Source: Streptomyces fildesensis (GTDB taxonomy: Bacteria > Actinomycetota > Actinomycetes > Streptomycetales > Streptomycetaceae). From it: a stretch of 64,000 nucleotides of DNA. Of the stretch, positions 1 through 7,475 are shown piece after piece. The DNA lies in assembly GCF_016107395.1 (NCBI RefSeq), contig NZ_JAAIKO010000026.1:1-64000 (forward strand), written 5' to 3'. Under the pieces are notes generated by a model that worked only from the letters and a program-made list of their open reading frames with translations, had not been told where the DNA came from and did no database searches. The translations under genes and the position numbers were made by a program. Numbering within the stretch: position 1 is the stretch's first letter; each line of letters opens with the position of its first letter.

Positions 1-1466
1 TCGGCGTAGGTCAGGGCGGTGTCGTCGCACGTCACGGCTACCGCGTCCGGTGCACGCTCGGCCTGCGCCTCGAACAACCCCGGCAGCGTGGTCTCTGCAA
101 CCGGCGGAGCATCCGCGGCCATACCCAGCAGGGCGGTGCGGTCCTCGTCGGTGAGCAGGTCGATCCGGCCTACGGGTTGGGTGGGATCGGCCGTGGTCAC
201 GGCCCGTAACACGGTGAGCAGGCGCTGATGATGAGCGGCCAGCTCGCCGTCCGAGCAGATCTCAGGGTGGGCATTGACATCGACCTTGAGGCCGGTCCCG
301 TCGCGCCGGTCCCACACGGCGACCGTGAAGTCGCCCACCAGGCCCGAGGAAAGGTTGTGCGCGGTGGTCGGCAGACCGGCGAAGTCGAGCACGTAGTCGA
401 ACGACATCACGTTGACGACCGGTGCGTACCACGTTCCCAGACTGCCCGGCAGGTCCAGGTCCCGTTGCAGGTCCTCGGCCCGGTACCGCTGGTGCCTGCC
501 CAGCTCGACCACTCGGTCCGCGATCTGCCCGAGGAGGTCACCGAGCGACAGATCCGGTCGGAACGAGAGCCGCAGCGGAAGGACGTTGGAGGCCATGCCG
601 GGAGTACGGCGCTGGAGCTGGTCCAGACGCCCGGTCACCGGCAGGCCGAGCACGACGCACGATGAGCCGGTCATCCGATGGAGATAGACGGCTGTTGCCG
701 CGATGACCAGGTGTGACCAAGGGGCCCGGGCGTGCCGCGCCGCTGCGCGTAAGTCGTTCAGCTCCACGGCCCCCAGGCCGGCTGTCCGCCGAAGGTAGTG
801 CTCCGGGGTGGTCGACGGCCGGTCGACGAACCCGGTCGGTTCGGGGCGGTCGGCGAATTGCTCGGTCCAGTACTCCCGGTCGAGGGAGAATTGTTGGGAA
901 TCGCGGTACTTCTCATCGGCGGCCAGCAGCTCGTGCAACGGGCTGAAGGGGCTCGGTTTCACCGGGTGGTCCTGGACAAGGGCGGTGTAGACCTCGGCGA
1001 CCCGGCGGGTGATCAGGAGTGCTCCGAAGGCGTCCATCACGGCGTGGTGGTAGCCCTGGTACCAGTAGAAGCGGTCGGGGCCCAGACGGAGCAGCGCGTA
1101 CTCGAAGAGCCGGTCGCCGGCGAGGTCCATCGGCCGGGCCACCGCGGCCTCCAGCCAGGCGTGGGCGGCTCGTTCGGGGTCGGGTTCGGCGCTGAGGTCG
1201 ATCATCGTGGGCGACCAGTCACCGAGTCCGTGGAGGACCTGTCGGCCGTCGCCGCGCTCTTCCACAAAACGGACGTGCAGTGCCTCCGTCTCGGAGACAA
1301 CCCGCAGGAGGGCTTGCTCGAAGAGCACCGGATCCACTCGTCCGTGGATTTCCAGATAGTCGCCCACCCGGAAAACCCGGTTGGCTCCCGCCAACCGCTG
1401 TTCGGCCATCCATATCTCGCGTTGCGCGGCCGTGAGCGGCAGTGTGGCGCCAGCACTGATGGACAA
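1..1466 (-). CDS. Non-ribosomal peptide synthetase, N-terminal condensation domain and start of adenylation domain (partial)
   Basis: Leftward gene cut by the window edge; about 488 codons are visible. I chose the TTG at 1464-1466 because a strong ribosome binding site (GGAGGTGG, complement of 1471-1478) lies 7 nt upstream. Residues 1-440 read as a condensation domain: an LTAAQREIW opening, then HHAVMD with H140, H141 and D145 as the catalytic motif. The usual glycine after the aspartate is replaced by Ala146. From about residue 455 an adenylation domain begins (LPGLFEAQAERAPDAVAV). The enzyme should condense a carrier-bound acyl or aminoacyl donor with an amino acid activated by its own A domain. 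Because the protein starts with a C domain, it needs an upstream donor. The divergent AMP ligase and free carrier protein are the obvious candidates (inference). Confidence 0.9.
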   Translation of the reverse strand, partial: MSISAGATLPLTAAQREIWMAEQRLAGANRVFRVGDYLEIHGRVDPVLFEQALLRVVSETEALHVRFVEERGDGRQVLHGLGDWSPTMIDLSAEPDPERAAHAWLEAAVARPMDLAGDRLFEYALLRLGPDRFYWYQGYHHAVMDAFGALLITRRVAEVYTALVQDHPVKPSPFSPLHELLAADEKYRDSQQFSLDREYWTEQFADRPEPTGFVDRPSTTPEHYLRRTAGLGAVELNDLRAAARHARAPWSHLVIAATAVYLHRMTGSSCVVLGLPVTGRLDQLQRRTPGMASNVLPLRLSFRPDLSLGDLLGQIADRVVELGRHQRYRAEDLQRDLDLPGSLGTWYAPVVNVMSFDYVLDFAGLPTTAHNLSSGLVGDFTVAVWDRRDGTGLKVDVNAHPEICSDGELAAHHQRLLTVLRAVTTADPTQPVGRIDLLTDEDRTALLGMAADAPPVAETTLPGLFEAQAERAPDAVAVTCDDTALTYA

Positions 1467-2042
1467 GTCCCCACCTCCGGAATATCCCCCGCGCGGACAT
1501 TGCCTGGGGGAGAAAAGTAAAAGAAATCCTGACAGCCGCGAAGACAATGAGAAAGCGCGACCGGACATCGGAGAATGCGCGACCGTCTGACCATCGGAAC
1601 GGTGGGTCGCCTCGTACGCCGGAACCGGCGCAACTGCCCTGAACCAAAATCCCTAGAAACCTAACCCGAGGTCACTGGGTGGTCAAGGAGATCAATGTGG
1701 GAGGTCTCGTATGTGTCCCGCCGGCGGGACAACCGGCGTACGCCGCAGCCGACGGAATCCTGTGGGTGCGCAGCCTCGCGGGCGGTCCAACGACGATCCC
1801 CGCAGGTGTGCGCTGCCGAGGACTCGCTGGTGAGAGGAGTGCGAACGGCTTCGACTGCCACGCCGGTCACCTCACGCGCAGGGTCCTCCAGCGGCGCATC
1901 GCGTCGAATGCCGGCTCCTTCCGAGGCGGTCCGGGTGCGTTGGTGGCGTGCTTGCTCGGCGTTTCTCGGCGGTGCTAACTTCACCGTCATCAAATGCCGG
2001 AGCGAATATTGCACGGGCCGGTTTTCTCGTAAGGATGCGTTT
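1467..2042. promoter_or_regulatory. Divergent promoter region of the NRPS locus
   Basis: No convincing gene lies in these 576 bases; open frames here lack start signals and homology. Two features stand out. A 15-base direct repeat, GAGAA(A/T)GCGCGACCG, occurs at 1549-1563 and 1571-1585, exactly 22 bp apart, upstream of the NRPS start. A perfect 18-bp palindrome (TGTCCCGCCGGCGGGACA) lies at 1714-1731. A weak -10-like TACTTT reads leftward at 1519-1514. Both elements are candidate binding sites for cluster regulators; this is inference from position and symmetry. Confidence 0.5.
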
Positions 2043-3446
2043 ATGGCGGATGCATGGTGGGGAGAACACCTGTTGGGTCGAGGGGCCGACGACGAGCTGT
2101 GGGCGGTTTCCCGTGCTCCCGTCACCCGTGGCGAACTCCGGGCAGCGGTCGGTGGCCTTGCAGGCGATTTCCGGGAGCACGGTATTGCCCACGGCAGCTC
2201 CGTTCTACTGCGCATGAAGCCGAGTTTCACGTATCTGCAGGTACTGCTGGCTCTGTGGAGCCGCGGGGCGCAAGTCATTCTGGTCGATTTTCGGCTGAGA
2301 CCGGCCGAATACGAGCCGCTGGTGGAGCTGGTGCGTCCGCAGTACCTGGTTGCGGCGGCCGGGGCTGATGGGCCGGTGGCCGGATTCCGTCAGGAGTCCG
2401 CATTCTCGGTCCGGCGGCTGTCGAACGGGCGGCCGGCCGACGACGACATCCGCCTGGTGCAGTTCAGCTCGGGTTCGACGGGCAGGCCGAAGGTCATCGG
2501 CCGCCCGGCCGACTCCGTGCTGGCCGAGCTCGACCGGCACGCCGCACTCCCCGGGGTTCCTGGCAAGGGCGACCGGGTTCTGCTGCTGAACTCCGTCATG
2601 CACAACATGGGTCTGGTCAGTGGGGTGCTGCATGCGCTGGTGTCCGGGGCGACGCTGGTCGTCCCCCCGACGCTCCGCCCCACCGAGGTGGTGCGGCTGA
2701 TGTCAGCCGCCGAGATCTCCGCCGTGTACGGGACACCCGCCCACTACGAACTCCTGGTGCGCACAAGGGATCCGCTGGACCTGCCCTCGCTGCGGCTGGC
2801 CGTCTCGGGCGGTGAGCGGGTTCCGCACGAGACCTACGAGCAGTTCGGTGAGCGCTTCGGCCTGCCGATCAGCCAGGTCTACGGCCTGACCGAGATCGGG
2901 CTGATCGCTGGTGACCTCTCCGGGACGTGCCTGCCCCCACAGCTGGGGCCACCGGTGCCGGGGGCCGAGGTGAAAGTCGTCGACGAGGAGCTCCACGTCC
3001 GGATGGACCGCTCGCCGTACCTCTACGGGGAGTATGCCGACCGCTTCACGGACGGCTGGCTGCGGACCTTCGACCGATTTCACCAGGACCCGACGACCGG
3101 GGTGCTGACCATGCTCGGCCGGACCGACTCGCTCGTCATCGTCGGCGGGTTGAAGGTCGACCTCACAGAAGTGGAGGCGGCCCTGCTGAGCCATCCCCGG
3201 GTGACCGATGCCGTGGTGACCCATGCGGAGGCCATCGAAGCGTTCGTCGGAGCCCATGAGGCGGTCACCGCGGACGAACTCACCGTCTGGTGCCGGGAAC
3301 GGTTGAGCGCGGCCAAAATCCCCAGGCGGTTCTTCGTCACGCGGCAGCTGCCCCGGAACTCGATGGGCAAGTTGACCCGCAACCGCGCACTGATGCACGA
3401 GCACGTCACGTCGGAGGCGTCTTCCAAGCCATGGGACACAGCATGA
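2043..3446 (+). CDS. Stand-alone AMP-dependent ligase (adenylation enzyme)
   Basis: A 467-residue ANL-superfamily enzyme that should activate a carboxylic or amino acid as the AMP ester and load it on the adjacent carrier protein. Visible core motifs are [11 protein letters not shown] near residue 140 (A3), QVYGLTE (A5), [15 protein letters not shown] (A8 hinge) and [10 protein letters not shown] with the catalytic lysine near residue 443 (A10). The A7 region reads GWLRTFDR where families usually have GD. The frame stays open to 1695, but the ATG at 2043 follows an AAGGA sequence and begins where family homology begins. The gene overlaps the carrier protein gene and is divergent from the NRPS. 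The substrate cannot be predicted from the residues seen. Confidence 0.85.
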   Translation: MADAWWGEHLLGRGADDELWAVSRAPVTRGELRAAVGGLAGDFREHGIAHGSSVLLRMKPSFTYLQVLLALWSRGAQVILVDFRLRPAEYEPLVELVRPQYLVAAAGADGPVAGFRQESAFSVRRLSNGRPADDDIRLVQFSSGSTGRPKVIGRPADSVLAELDRHAALPGVPGKGDRVLLLNSVMHNMGLVSGVLHALVSGATLVVPPTLRPTEVVRLMSAAEISAVYGTPAHYELLVRTRDPLDLPSLRLAVSGGERVPHETYEQFGERFGLPISQVYGLTEIGLIAGDLSGTCLPPQLGPPVPGAEVKVVDEELHVRMDRSPYLYGEYADRFTDGWLRTFDRFHQDPTTGVLTMLGRTDSLVIVGGLKVDLTEVEAALLSHPRVTDAVVTHAEAIEAFVGAHEAVTADELTVWCRERLSAAKIPRRFFVTRQLPRNSMGKLTRNRALMHEHVTSEASSKPWDTA

Positions 3447-3679
3447 TCTCAAAGAGTGACATCAGAGTGATCCTGTCCGAGAATGCCGGGCTCGGGCCCC
3501 CGGACGAGTTTCCCGACGATGCCGAACTGGTGATCGACTCGCTCACCCTGCTCGTCCTCCAACATGTGCTGGAGGAGAAGCACGGTGTCGTCATAGACCC
3601 GCAGTTCGAGGACATGGAGCTGTTCACCTCGATCAACGGGATTCACAAGTACGTGATGAGGGTCGTCGAAGAGAGATGA
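3431..3679 (+). CDS. Acyl/peptidyl carrier protein
   Basis: Small acidic protein (82 residues from the ATG at 3431; a second in-frame ATG at 3443 is equally possible). It carries the phosphopantetheine attachment motif [10 protein letters not shown], with Ser37 as the attachment site counted from the first ATG. Its start overlaps the 3' end of the AMP ligase gene in another frame, which suggests translational coupling and that the ligase loads this carrier. It should present an activated starter to the condensation domain of the divergent NRPS. The carrier assignment is firm; the cargo is unknown. Confidence 0.85.
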   Translation: MGHSMISKSDIRVILSENAGLGPPDEFPDDAELVIDSLTLLVLQHVLEEKHGVVIDPQFEDMELFTSINGIHKYVMRVVEER

Positions 3680-3763
3680 CGAACCCCACCGCCCGGCAAT
3701 GCCGGCGCGGGCATGAAGCATGCGCAGCCACCCGAATCTGACCACTTTCTGTAGGGAGAAACG

Positions 3764-3964
3764 ATGGCCAACCCCTTCGAGAACCCTGACGGCAGCTACC
3801 TCGTACTCGTCAACAACGAGGGCCAGCACTCGCTGTGGCCCGCCTTCGCCGAAGTGCCCGCGGGCTGGACGGTCGCCCTCGCCGAGACCGACCGCCAGTC
3901 CTGCCTCGACTACGTCGAGGAGCACTGGACCGACATACGCCCCCTCAGCCTCGTACGCCGATAG
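3764..3964 (+). CDS. MbtH-family NRPS accessory protein
   Basis: A 66-residue protein with the hallmark MbtH pattern: [20 protein letters not shown], then [12 protein letters not shown] and TDIRPLSL near the C-terminus. MbtH proteins bind NRPS adenylation domains and are often needed for their solubility and activity. The ATG at 3764 is preceded by a GGGAGAAACG ribosome binding site. It lies between the carrier protein and an unknown gene in the rightward operon, and presumably serves the divergent NRPS. Length and motifs match the family. Confidence 0.95.
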   Translation: MANPFENPDGSYLVLVNNEGQHSLWPAFAEVPAGWTVALAETDRQSCLDYVEEHWTDIRPLSLVRR

Positions 3965-3973
3965 GAGAACGCG

Positions 3974-4537
3974 ATGGACGACACCGCCTTCCAGACACTG
4001 CTCCTGAGAGAAGAGGACCTCGAAGAGTCGTTCTTCGGCGAGGAACCGAGCGCCGCCTACGACCCCAGCTTCGTTTCCGGTGACGAGTCGGGGCGCGCCA
4101 TTGTCGACCTGACGAACATGCTGACGCACGGCACGCATCCGGAGGCGACACAGCATGCCTCCGCACTGTTCACGAACGTCGTGGGCTCGGTGATATTCCA
4201 CAACGTCACGCGGTTCGGCAACCAGGCCTGCCGGCAGGTGTTCGAGGAGATCTCCGCCGCAGTACGCGACTGCACGCACTACCGGATGGAACTGAACGAC
4301 GGCGTCCAGCTGGACATCACGAAAGTCGGCCAGGAACCGATCTCCGTCGGAGACGGCAGCTTCATGGTGCGATGGCTGTCCACCGTCGAGCACTTCCGTA
4401 TCGAGACGTCCTGGGTCATCGTGATGAAGGACGACATCCTTTCGCTGGTGAACACCCGAGTCCCGGACGAGTCCGAGATCCGTCGTCTCGCGCGCATCGC
4501 GGTCGATCGCGTGTCGGATCTGACGGGAACACCATGA
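3974..4537 (+). CDS. Uncharacterised protein of the NRPS operon
   Basis: A 187-residue protein with no signal peptide or membrane segment. The first 40 residues are acidic and look disordered. The rest appears a mixed alpha/beta domain (SFMVRWLSTVEHFRIETSWVIVMKDDILSLVNTR) that loosely recalls PknH-type extracellular sensor folds, but I could not establish homology. Two cysteines lie near the middle (NQAC and RDC). The gene starts 9 bases after mbtH with a GGAG ribosome binding site and overlaps the next gene by ATGA, so it is co-transcribed and probably co-translated with it. Function unknown. Confidence 0.75.
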   Translation: MDDTAFQTLLLREEDLEESFFGEEPSAAYDPSFVSGDESGRAIVDLTNMLTHGTHPEATQHASALFTNVVGSVIFHNVTRFGNQACRQVFEEISAAVRDCTHYRMELNDGVQLDITKVGQEPISVGDGSFMVRWLSTVEHFRIETSWVIVMKDDILSLVNTRVPDESEIRRLARIAVDRVSDLTGTP

Positions 4538-5166
4538 ACTCCACGGGATCCGTCGTCGATATCGAGTCCGCGCTCGAATCGGTCGACTTATGGCTGACCG
4601 ACTACATTGCGACGAACCATCCGGAGATCGGCCGAATGGGCCCCATCTGCCCTTTCGTGGCCCCCTCTCGCAAGAACAGAACCATGGAGATCCGTATCCG
4701 CCTGGTCGGGCACTCGCCGACCCCCGACCTGGTGGAGGAGATCGTACGGAGCAGCCTGCACGAGTACCTGCTGACCTCCTGGCAGGGACGGAATCCCATG
4801 CTGCGCGCCATGGTGGTCGTCCTTCCCGATCTCCACAGCGAGGACACCGAGCTTCTCGACAAGGCGCAGGAACGCGTCAAGGACGACTACGTGGCGCAGG
4901 GCCTCATGGTCGGTCAGTTCCACGAGAACTGCGATGTGAGGGCAGCAAGGAATCCGCGGTTCGCTGTGAGCAAGGCACCCGTACCCGTCCTCGCGATTCG
5001 CTCCATCGCCCTGCACGACATCTTCTTCCTGTCCGAGCGGGCGCAATGGTTCGAGAAGTACCGTGAGAAGTTCGGCAAGTTCTTCGGACCGCAGACCGCG
5101 CCGATGGACGCGATCCTGGTGGAGCGCTACCGGCAGTCCGAACGGGACTACGGGTACCGGGACTGA
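4534..5166 (+). CDS. DUF6875-like protein of the NRPS operon, with a TTA codon
   Basis: A 210-residue protein beginning in an ATGA overlap with the preceding gene. The segment NHPEIGRMGPICPFVAPS resembles the signature region of proteins annotated DUF6875 in streptomycetes, which occur near secondary-metabolite genes; function is unknown. Codon 19 (4588-4590) is TTA, so translation should depend on the bldA leucyl-tRNA, a common developmental checkpoint in Streptomyces biosynthetic clusters. It is the last gene of the operon and ends 23 bases before the convergent GST-like gene. Family assignment is from memory of the motif and is moderate. Confidence 0.7.
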   Translation: MNSTGSVVDIESALESVDLWLTDYIATNHPEIGRMGPICPFVAPSRKNRTMEIRIRLVGHSPTPDLVEEIVRSSLHEYLLTSWQGRNPMLRAMVVVLPDLHSEDTELLDKAQERVKDDYVAQGLMVGQFHENCDVRAARNPRFAVSKAPVPVLAIRSIALHDIFFLSERAQWFEKYREKFGKFFGPQTAPMDAILVERYRQSERDYGYRD

Positions 5167-5189
5167 CCTCGCCGTTGCGCCGACAACGC

Positions 5190-6122
5190 TCAGCTGATCC
5201 GCAGGACTCCGGGGAGCTCGATCGCGGCGCCTGATGATTCCGGGCCACGGCAGGTGCGGCGGTGCAGACGGGCCATCCGGTCCGTGCGGAGGTTGTCGCG
5301 GAAGGCCGGGTGGCCGTGCAGGCGTCGCACGTAGGCCCACAGGCGGTCGTGCCGGGCGATGGCGTGTACCGCGTCGGCGTCCAGGTGGAGACGGCCGACG
5401 AGGTCGAGGTGTACGAGGGTCACCCAGAGGTCCACGTCCGCGGCGGTCAGTTCGTCGCCCAGCGCATAGGGCCCGGTGGCCAGTTGGCGGTCGAGAAGGT
5501 CCAGTGCCGCGAGCAGGGTTTCCAGCGCCTCCCCTCGGCGGTGCGATGCCGGGGCCGCACCGGCCCGTTGGGCGGCTTCGGCGATGTCCTCGTCAAGGAG
5601 TTGCCGGATGGTCTCGATGTCCGCGACGAGGGCCGGCGGGCGCAGGCGGGGCAGGCCGTCCCGGCCGTGCTCGGTGAGGTGGTCGGCGAGGTCGACGAGG
5701 TCGCGGAGGATGTCGGGGGTCTGATCGCTGACGATGCGTCCGCTCCAGCGGTCGGACAGCGCGGGCACGGTGAGTGGACCGTCGTAGTGGTGCCGGGTGG
5801 CCTCGTAGGCGCTGCGCAGTGCCACGAGCGGGTCGGGGGTGCCGGCCGACCGGGGGACGGGGGTGATGGTGACCGAGTCCGTGAGGGCGAGCAGGTCCAG
5901 GGTGATCGACACCCGCAGGGACCGCGGACAGCCCGGCGCTAGGTACACGTTGTAGCGGAGGGGCGCCGGATAGAACCCGCCGGCGAGGTCGACGCCGATA
6001 CGGCTGCCGAAGTGCGACGCGCGGGCGGCCAGGGTGACCTGGGGGTCGGACACGGCGGGTCGGAGATCGCGGACGGTGGCCGGGCGTGAGGTGAGCGGGC
6101 TGGGCAGAGCTGTCTCGGGCAT
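5190..6122 (-). CDS. Xi-class glutathione S-transferase-like (thiol reductase) protein
   Basis: A 310-residue two-domain GST fold. The thioredoxin-like half has LAPGCPRSLRVSITLDLLAL, matching the CPWAxRxLI active-site region of glutathionyl-hydroquinone reductases, and SDQTPDILRDL matches their SNES-type motif. The C-terminal helical half runs ALDLLDRQLATGPYALGDELTAADVDLWVTL. Actinobacteria use mycothiol rather than glutathione, so the true co-thiol is uncertain. The start at 6122 follows a GGAGAG site. A short leader-peptide ORF lies 147 bases upstream, and flavin sulfur-monooxygenase genes lie beyond it, which suggests a role in organosulfur use (inference). Confidence 0.8.
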   Translation of the reverse strand: MPETALPSPLTSRPATVRDLRPAVSDPQVTLAARASHFGSRIGVDLAGGFYPAPLRYNVYLAPGCPRSLRVSITLDLLALTDSVTITPVPRSAGTPDPLVALRSAYEATRHHYDGPLTVPALSDRWSGRIVSDQTPDILRDLVDLADHLTEHGRDGLPRLRPPALVADIETIRQLLDEDIAEAAQRAGAAPASHRRGEALETLLAALDLLDRQLATGPYALGDELTAADVDLWVTLVHLDLVGRLHLDADAVHAIARHDRLWAYVRRLHGHPAFRDNLRTDRMARLHRRTCRGPESSGAAIELPGVLRIS

Positions 6123-6268
6123 GGCTCTCCAATGCGGGGAGGGAAGCAGCCTGGGCGTGCCGAAGCGGCATCGGTGGCAGGACGCCTGGAGAGCCCGGTG
6201 TCTGGGTGTGCGGACGACGCCTGGCCCGGTGATGTGCGCCTACGGGAGCCCCTCAGGAGCTGTCCCGG

Positions 6269-6385
6269 TCAGACCGCCGGGCTGCCGGTCGCGCTGCAGA
6301 CCCGCAACAGGTCGATGTGGAGACGTCGGGTCAGGAGCGGCCGACGGGCGCTCGCCTTCCCCGTCCCACTGCCAGTGCGCGGCAT
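6269..6385 (-). CDS. Sulfur-type leader peptide (38 aa)
   Basis: A 38-residue ORF whose C-terminal part contains RRLHIDLLRVCSATG. This is the R-x-x-H-[IV]-D-x-x-R-V-x-S pattern of short actinobacterial leader peptides found before sulfur-assimilation genes. The same pattern recurs at 7286-7405 and 13650-13724 in this window. It ends 147 bases upstream of the GST-like gene on the same strand. It contains a single cysteine codon near the end. Likely role: translation-dependent attenuation by sulfur or cysteine supply (inference by analogy with mycobacterial cysteine-responsive leader ORFs). Its GGTGGAG lies directly against the ATG, so the exact start is uncertain. Confidence 0.6.
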   Translation of the reverse strand: MPRTGSGTGKASARRPLLTRRLHIDLLRVCSATGSPAV

Positions 6386-6584
6386 CTCCACCGGTCCCAT
6401 CATCGGGGCTCGTGAGACACGAGACCACGCTTGTCCCGCCACCCCGGCAGGACCCGGTCATCACCCAGGGCACCCCGTCGCGGAGAAGGGTTGCCTGTCA
6501 GCGGGCCGGGGCCGATGACCCACTGGGGCAGGAACCCCGAGGTGGGCGCTGAATATCGTTACCGTCCTCAACAGTGTGGTTGCG

Positions 6585-6690
6585 CCCTGTGACGGAGTCA
6601 AGAAGGCGGCGGCTCCGTCTCATGGACCGGTACTGGACGACGGACACCACGCTGGTGAGGATCACGTACCAGACGGTGGCGACCACCGGG
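6585..6690 (-). pseudogene. C-terminal remnant of an amino-acid ABC permease, inverted
   Basis: Read leftward, this stretch gives VVATVWYVILTSVVSVVQYR followed by a basic tail. This closely matches the last transmembrane segment and end of polar amino-acid/cystine ABC permeases (typical pattern VA-VWYL-LTS-LS--Q). It lies head-to-head with the truncated ATPase that starts at about 6675 on the other strand. In intact operons permease and ATPase run in the same direction. It appears to be debris left by an inversion or deletion. The match is short, so the call is moderate. Confidence 0.5.
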
Positions 6691-7169
6691 TGCTGGACGG
6701 CGTGGACCTGACGGTGCGGCCAGGACAGGTCACGGTGATCCTCGGGCCGTCCGGCTCCGGCAAGTGCACCCTGCTGCGGGTGATCAACCACCTGGAGAAG
6801 CCGGAGGTCGGCTACGCCAGCCTCAACGGCGAACTGATCGGCGTCCGCAGACAGGGCGAACGGCTCAAGGAGCTGAGCGAGCGCGCGATCCTCGCTCAGC
6901 GCAGCCGGATCGGCTTCGTCTTCCAGAACTTCAACCGCTTCCCGCACCTGACCGTGCTGGACAACGTGGCAGCGGCGCCCGTGGCGACGGGCCTGCTGCG
7001 CAAGCCCGAGGCGCAGGCGCTGGCCCGTACCCTCCTCGACCGGGTGGGGCTGGCCGACAAGACCGGTGCGCATCCCCGGCAGTTGTCCGGCGGCCAGCAG
7101 CAGCGGGTGGCGATCGCCCGTGCCCCCGCACTGCGGCCGGGGGTGATTCCACCTCGTACGGACGCCTGA
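6675..7169 (+). pseudogene. Truncated amino-acid ABC transporter ATP-binding protein
   Basis: The homologous part starts at GDHRVLDGVDLTVRPGQVTV. It shows Walker A as GPSGSGKCT (the usual GKST serine is Cys), the Q-loop FQNFNRFPHLTVLDN and the signature LSGGQQQRVAIARA. It then stops at PALRPGVIPPRTDA, exactly where Walker B (VILFDEP) should follow. About 90 C-terminal residues, including Walker B and the switch histidine, are absent, so the protein cannot hydrolyse ATP normally. The family would be polar amino-acid/cystine import, often linked to sulfur-source operons. An open frame continues upstream to 6576, without family homology. Confidence 0.8.
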
Positions 7170-7285
7170 GCATGGGGCGGAATAGGTGGCGTGGCGGCTG
7201 CGTTGTGGGCGACGGGGGTACAGGCATGCCCCCCGGGTCGGCACTTTCTGGTGGACCGCGGACACGATGGGTGGAGGTGACGTCG

Positions 7286-7405
7286 ATGCAGGCTGAATCC
7301 GGCCGGTTCGTCGTCGAACCCCTGGTCCCGCGTGGCTGCGTGCACCTGTACTCCCGGTCCCACATCGACCTGCTGCGGCTGGCCGGCGCGCTCTGTTGCG
7401 CCTGA
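7286..7405 (+). CDS. Sulfur-type leader peptide (39 aa) before the monooxygenase operon
   Basis: A 39-residue ORF with a good ribosome binding site (GGAGG at 7273-7277) that ends YSRSHIDLLRLAGALCCA. It has the same HIDLLR core as the other two leader ORFs and a Cys-Cys pair near its end. It lies 71 bases before the GTG start of the first flavin monooxygenase, and a 7-bp hairpin (7417-7444) fills the gap. This arrangement fits ribosome-mediated attenuation, in which slow decoding of the tandem Cys codons under cysteine shortage would relieve a downstream block. Mechanism is inferred from analogy. Confidence 0.75.
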   Translation: MQAESGRFVVEPLVPRGCVHLYSRSHIDLLRLAGALCCA

Positions 7406-7416
7406 CGCGTTCCCCG

Positions 7417-7444
7417 CGCCGGGCCCTGCCGAGCAGACCCGGCG
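7417..7444 (+). promoter_or_regulatory. Hairpin between leader ORF and operon (candidate attenuator)
   Basis: CGCCGGG (7417-7423) pairs perfectly with CCCGGCG (7438-7444) around a 14-base loop. It lies 12 bases after the leader-peptide stop and 31 bases before the operon start. There is no T-run, so it may act on translation or on a Rho-type terminator rather than as a classical intrinsic terminator. Confidence 0.45.
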
Positions 7445-7475
7445 ATCGTGTACGGCCGATCAGGAAGACATCGTT

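Noticed and set aside
798-1520. Long open frame on the + strand antisense to the NRPS
   Set aside because: The leftward frame encodes a clear condensation domain; the + frame is a GC3 shadow with no homology.
1695-2042. Upstream extension of the AMP ligase frame
   Set aside because: No ribosome binding site or family homology before the ATG at 2043; the extension crosses the regulatory palindrome.
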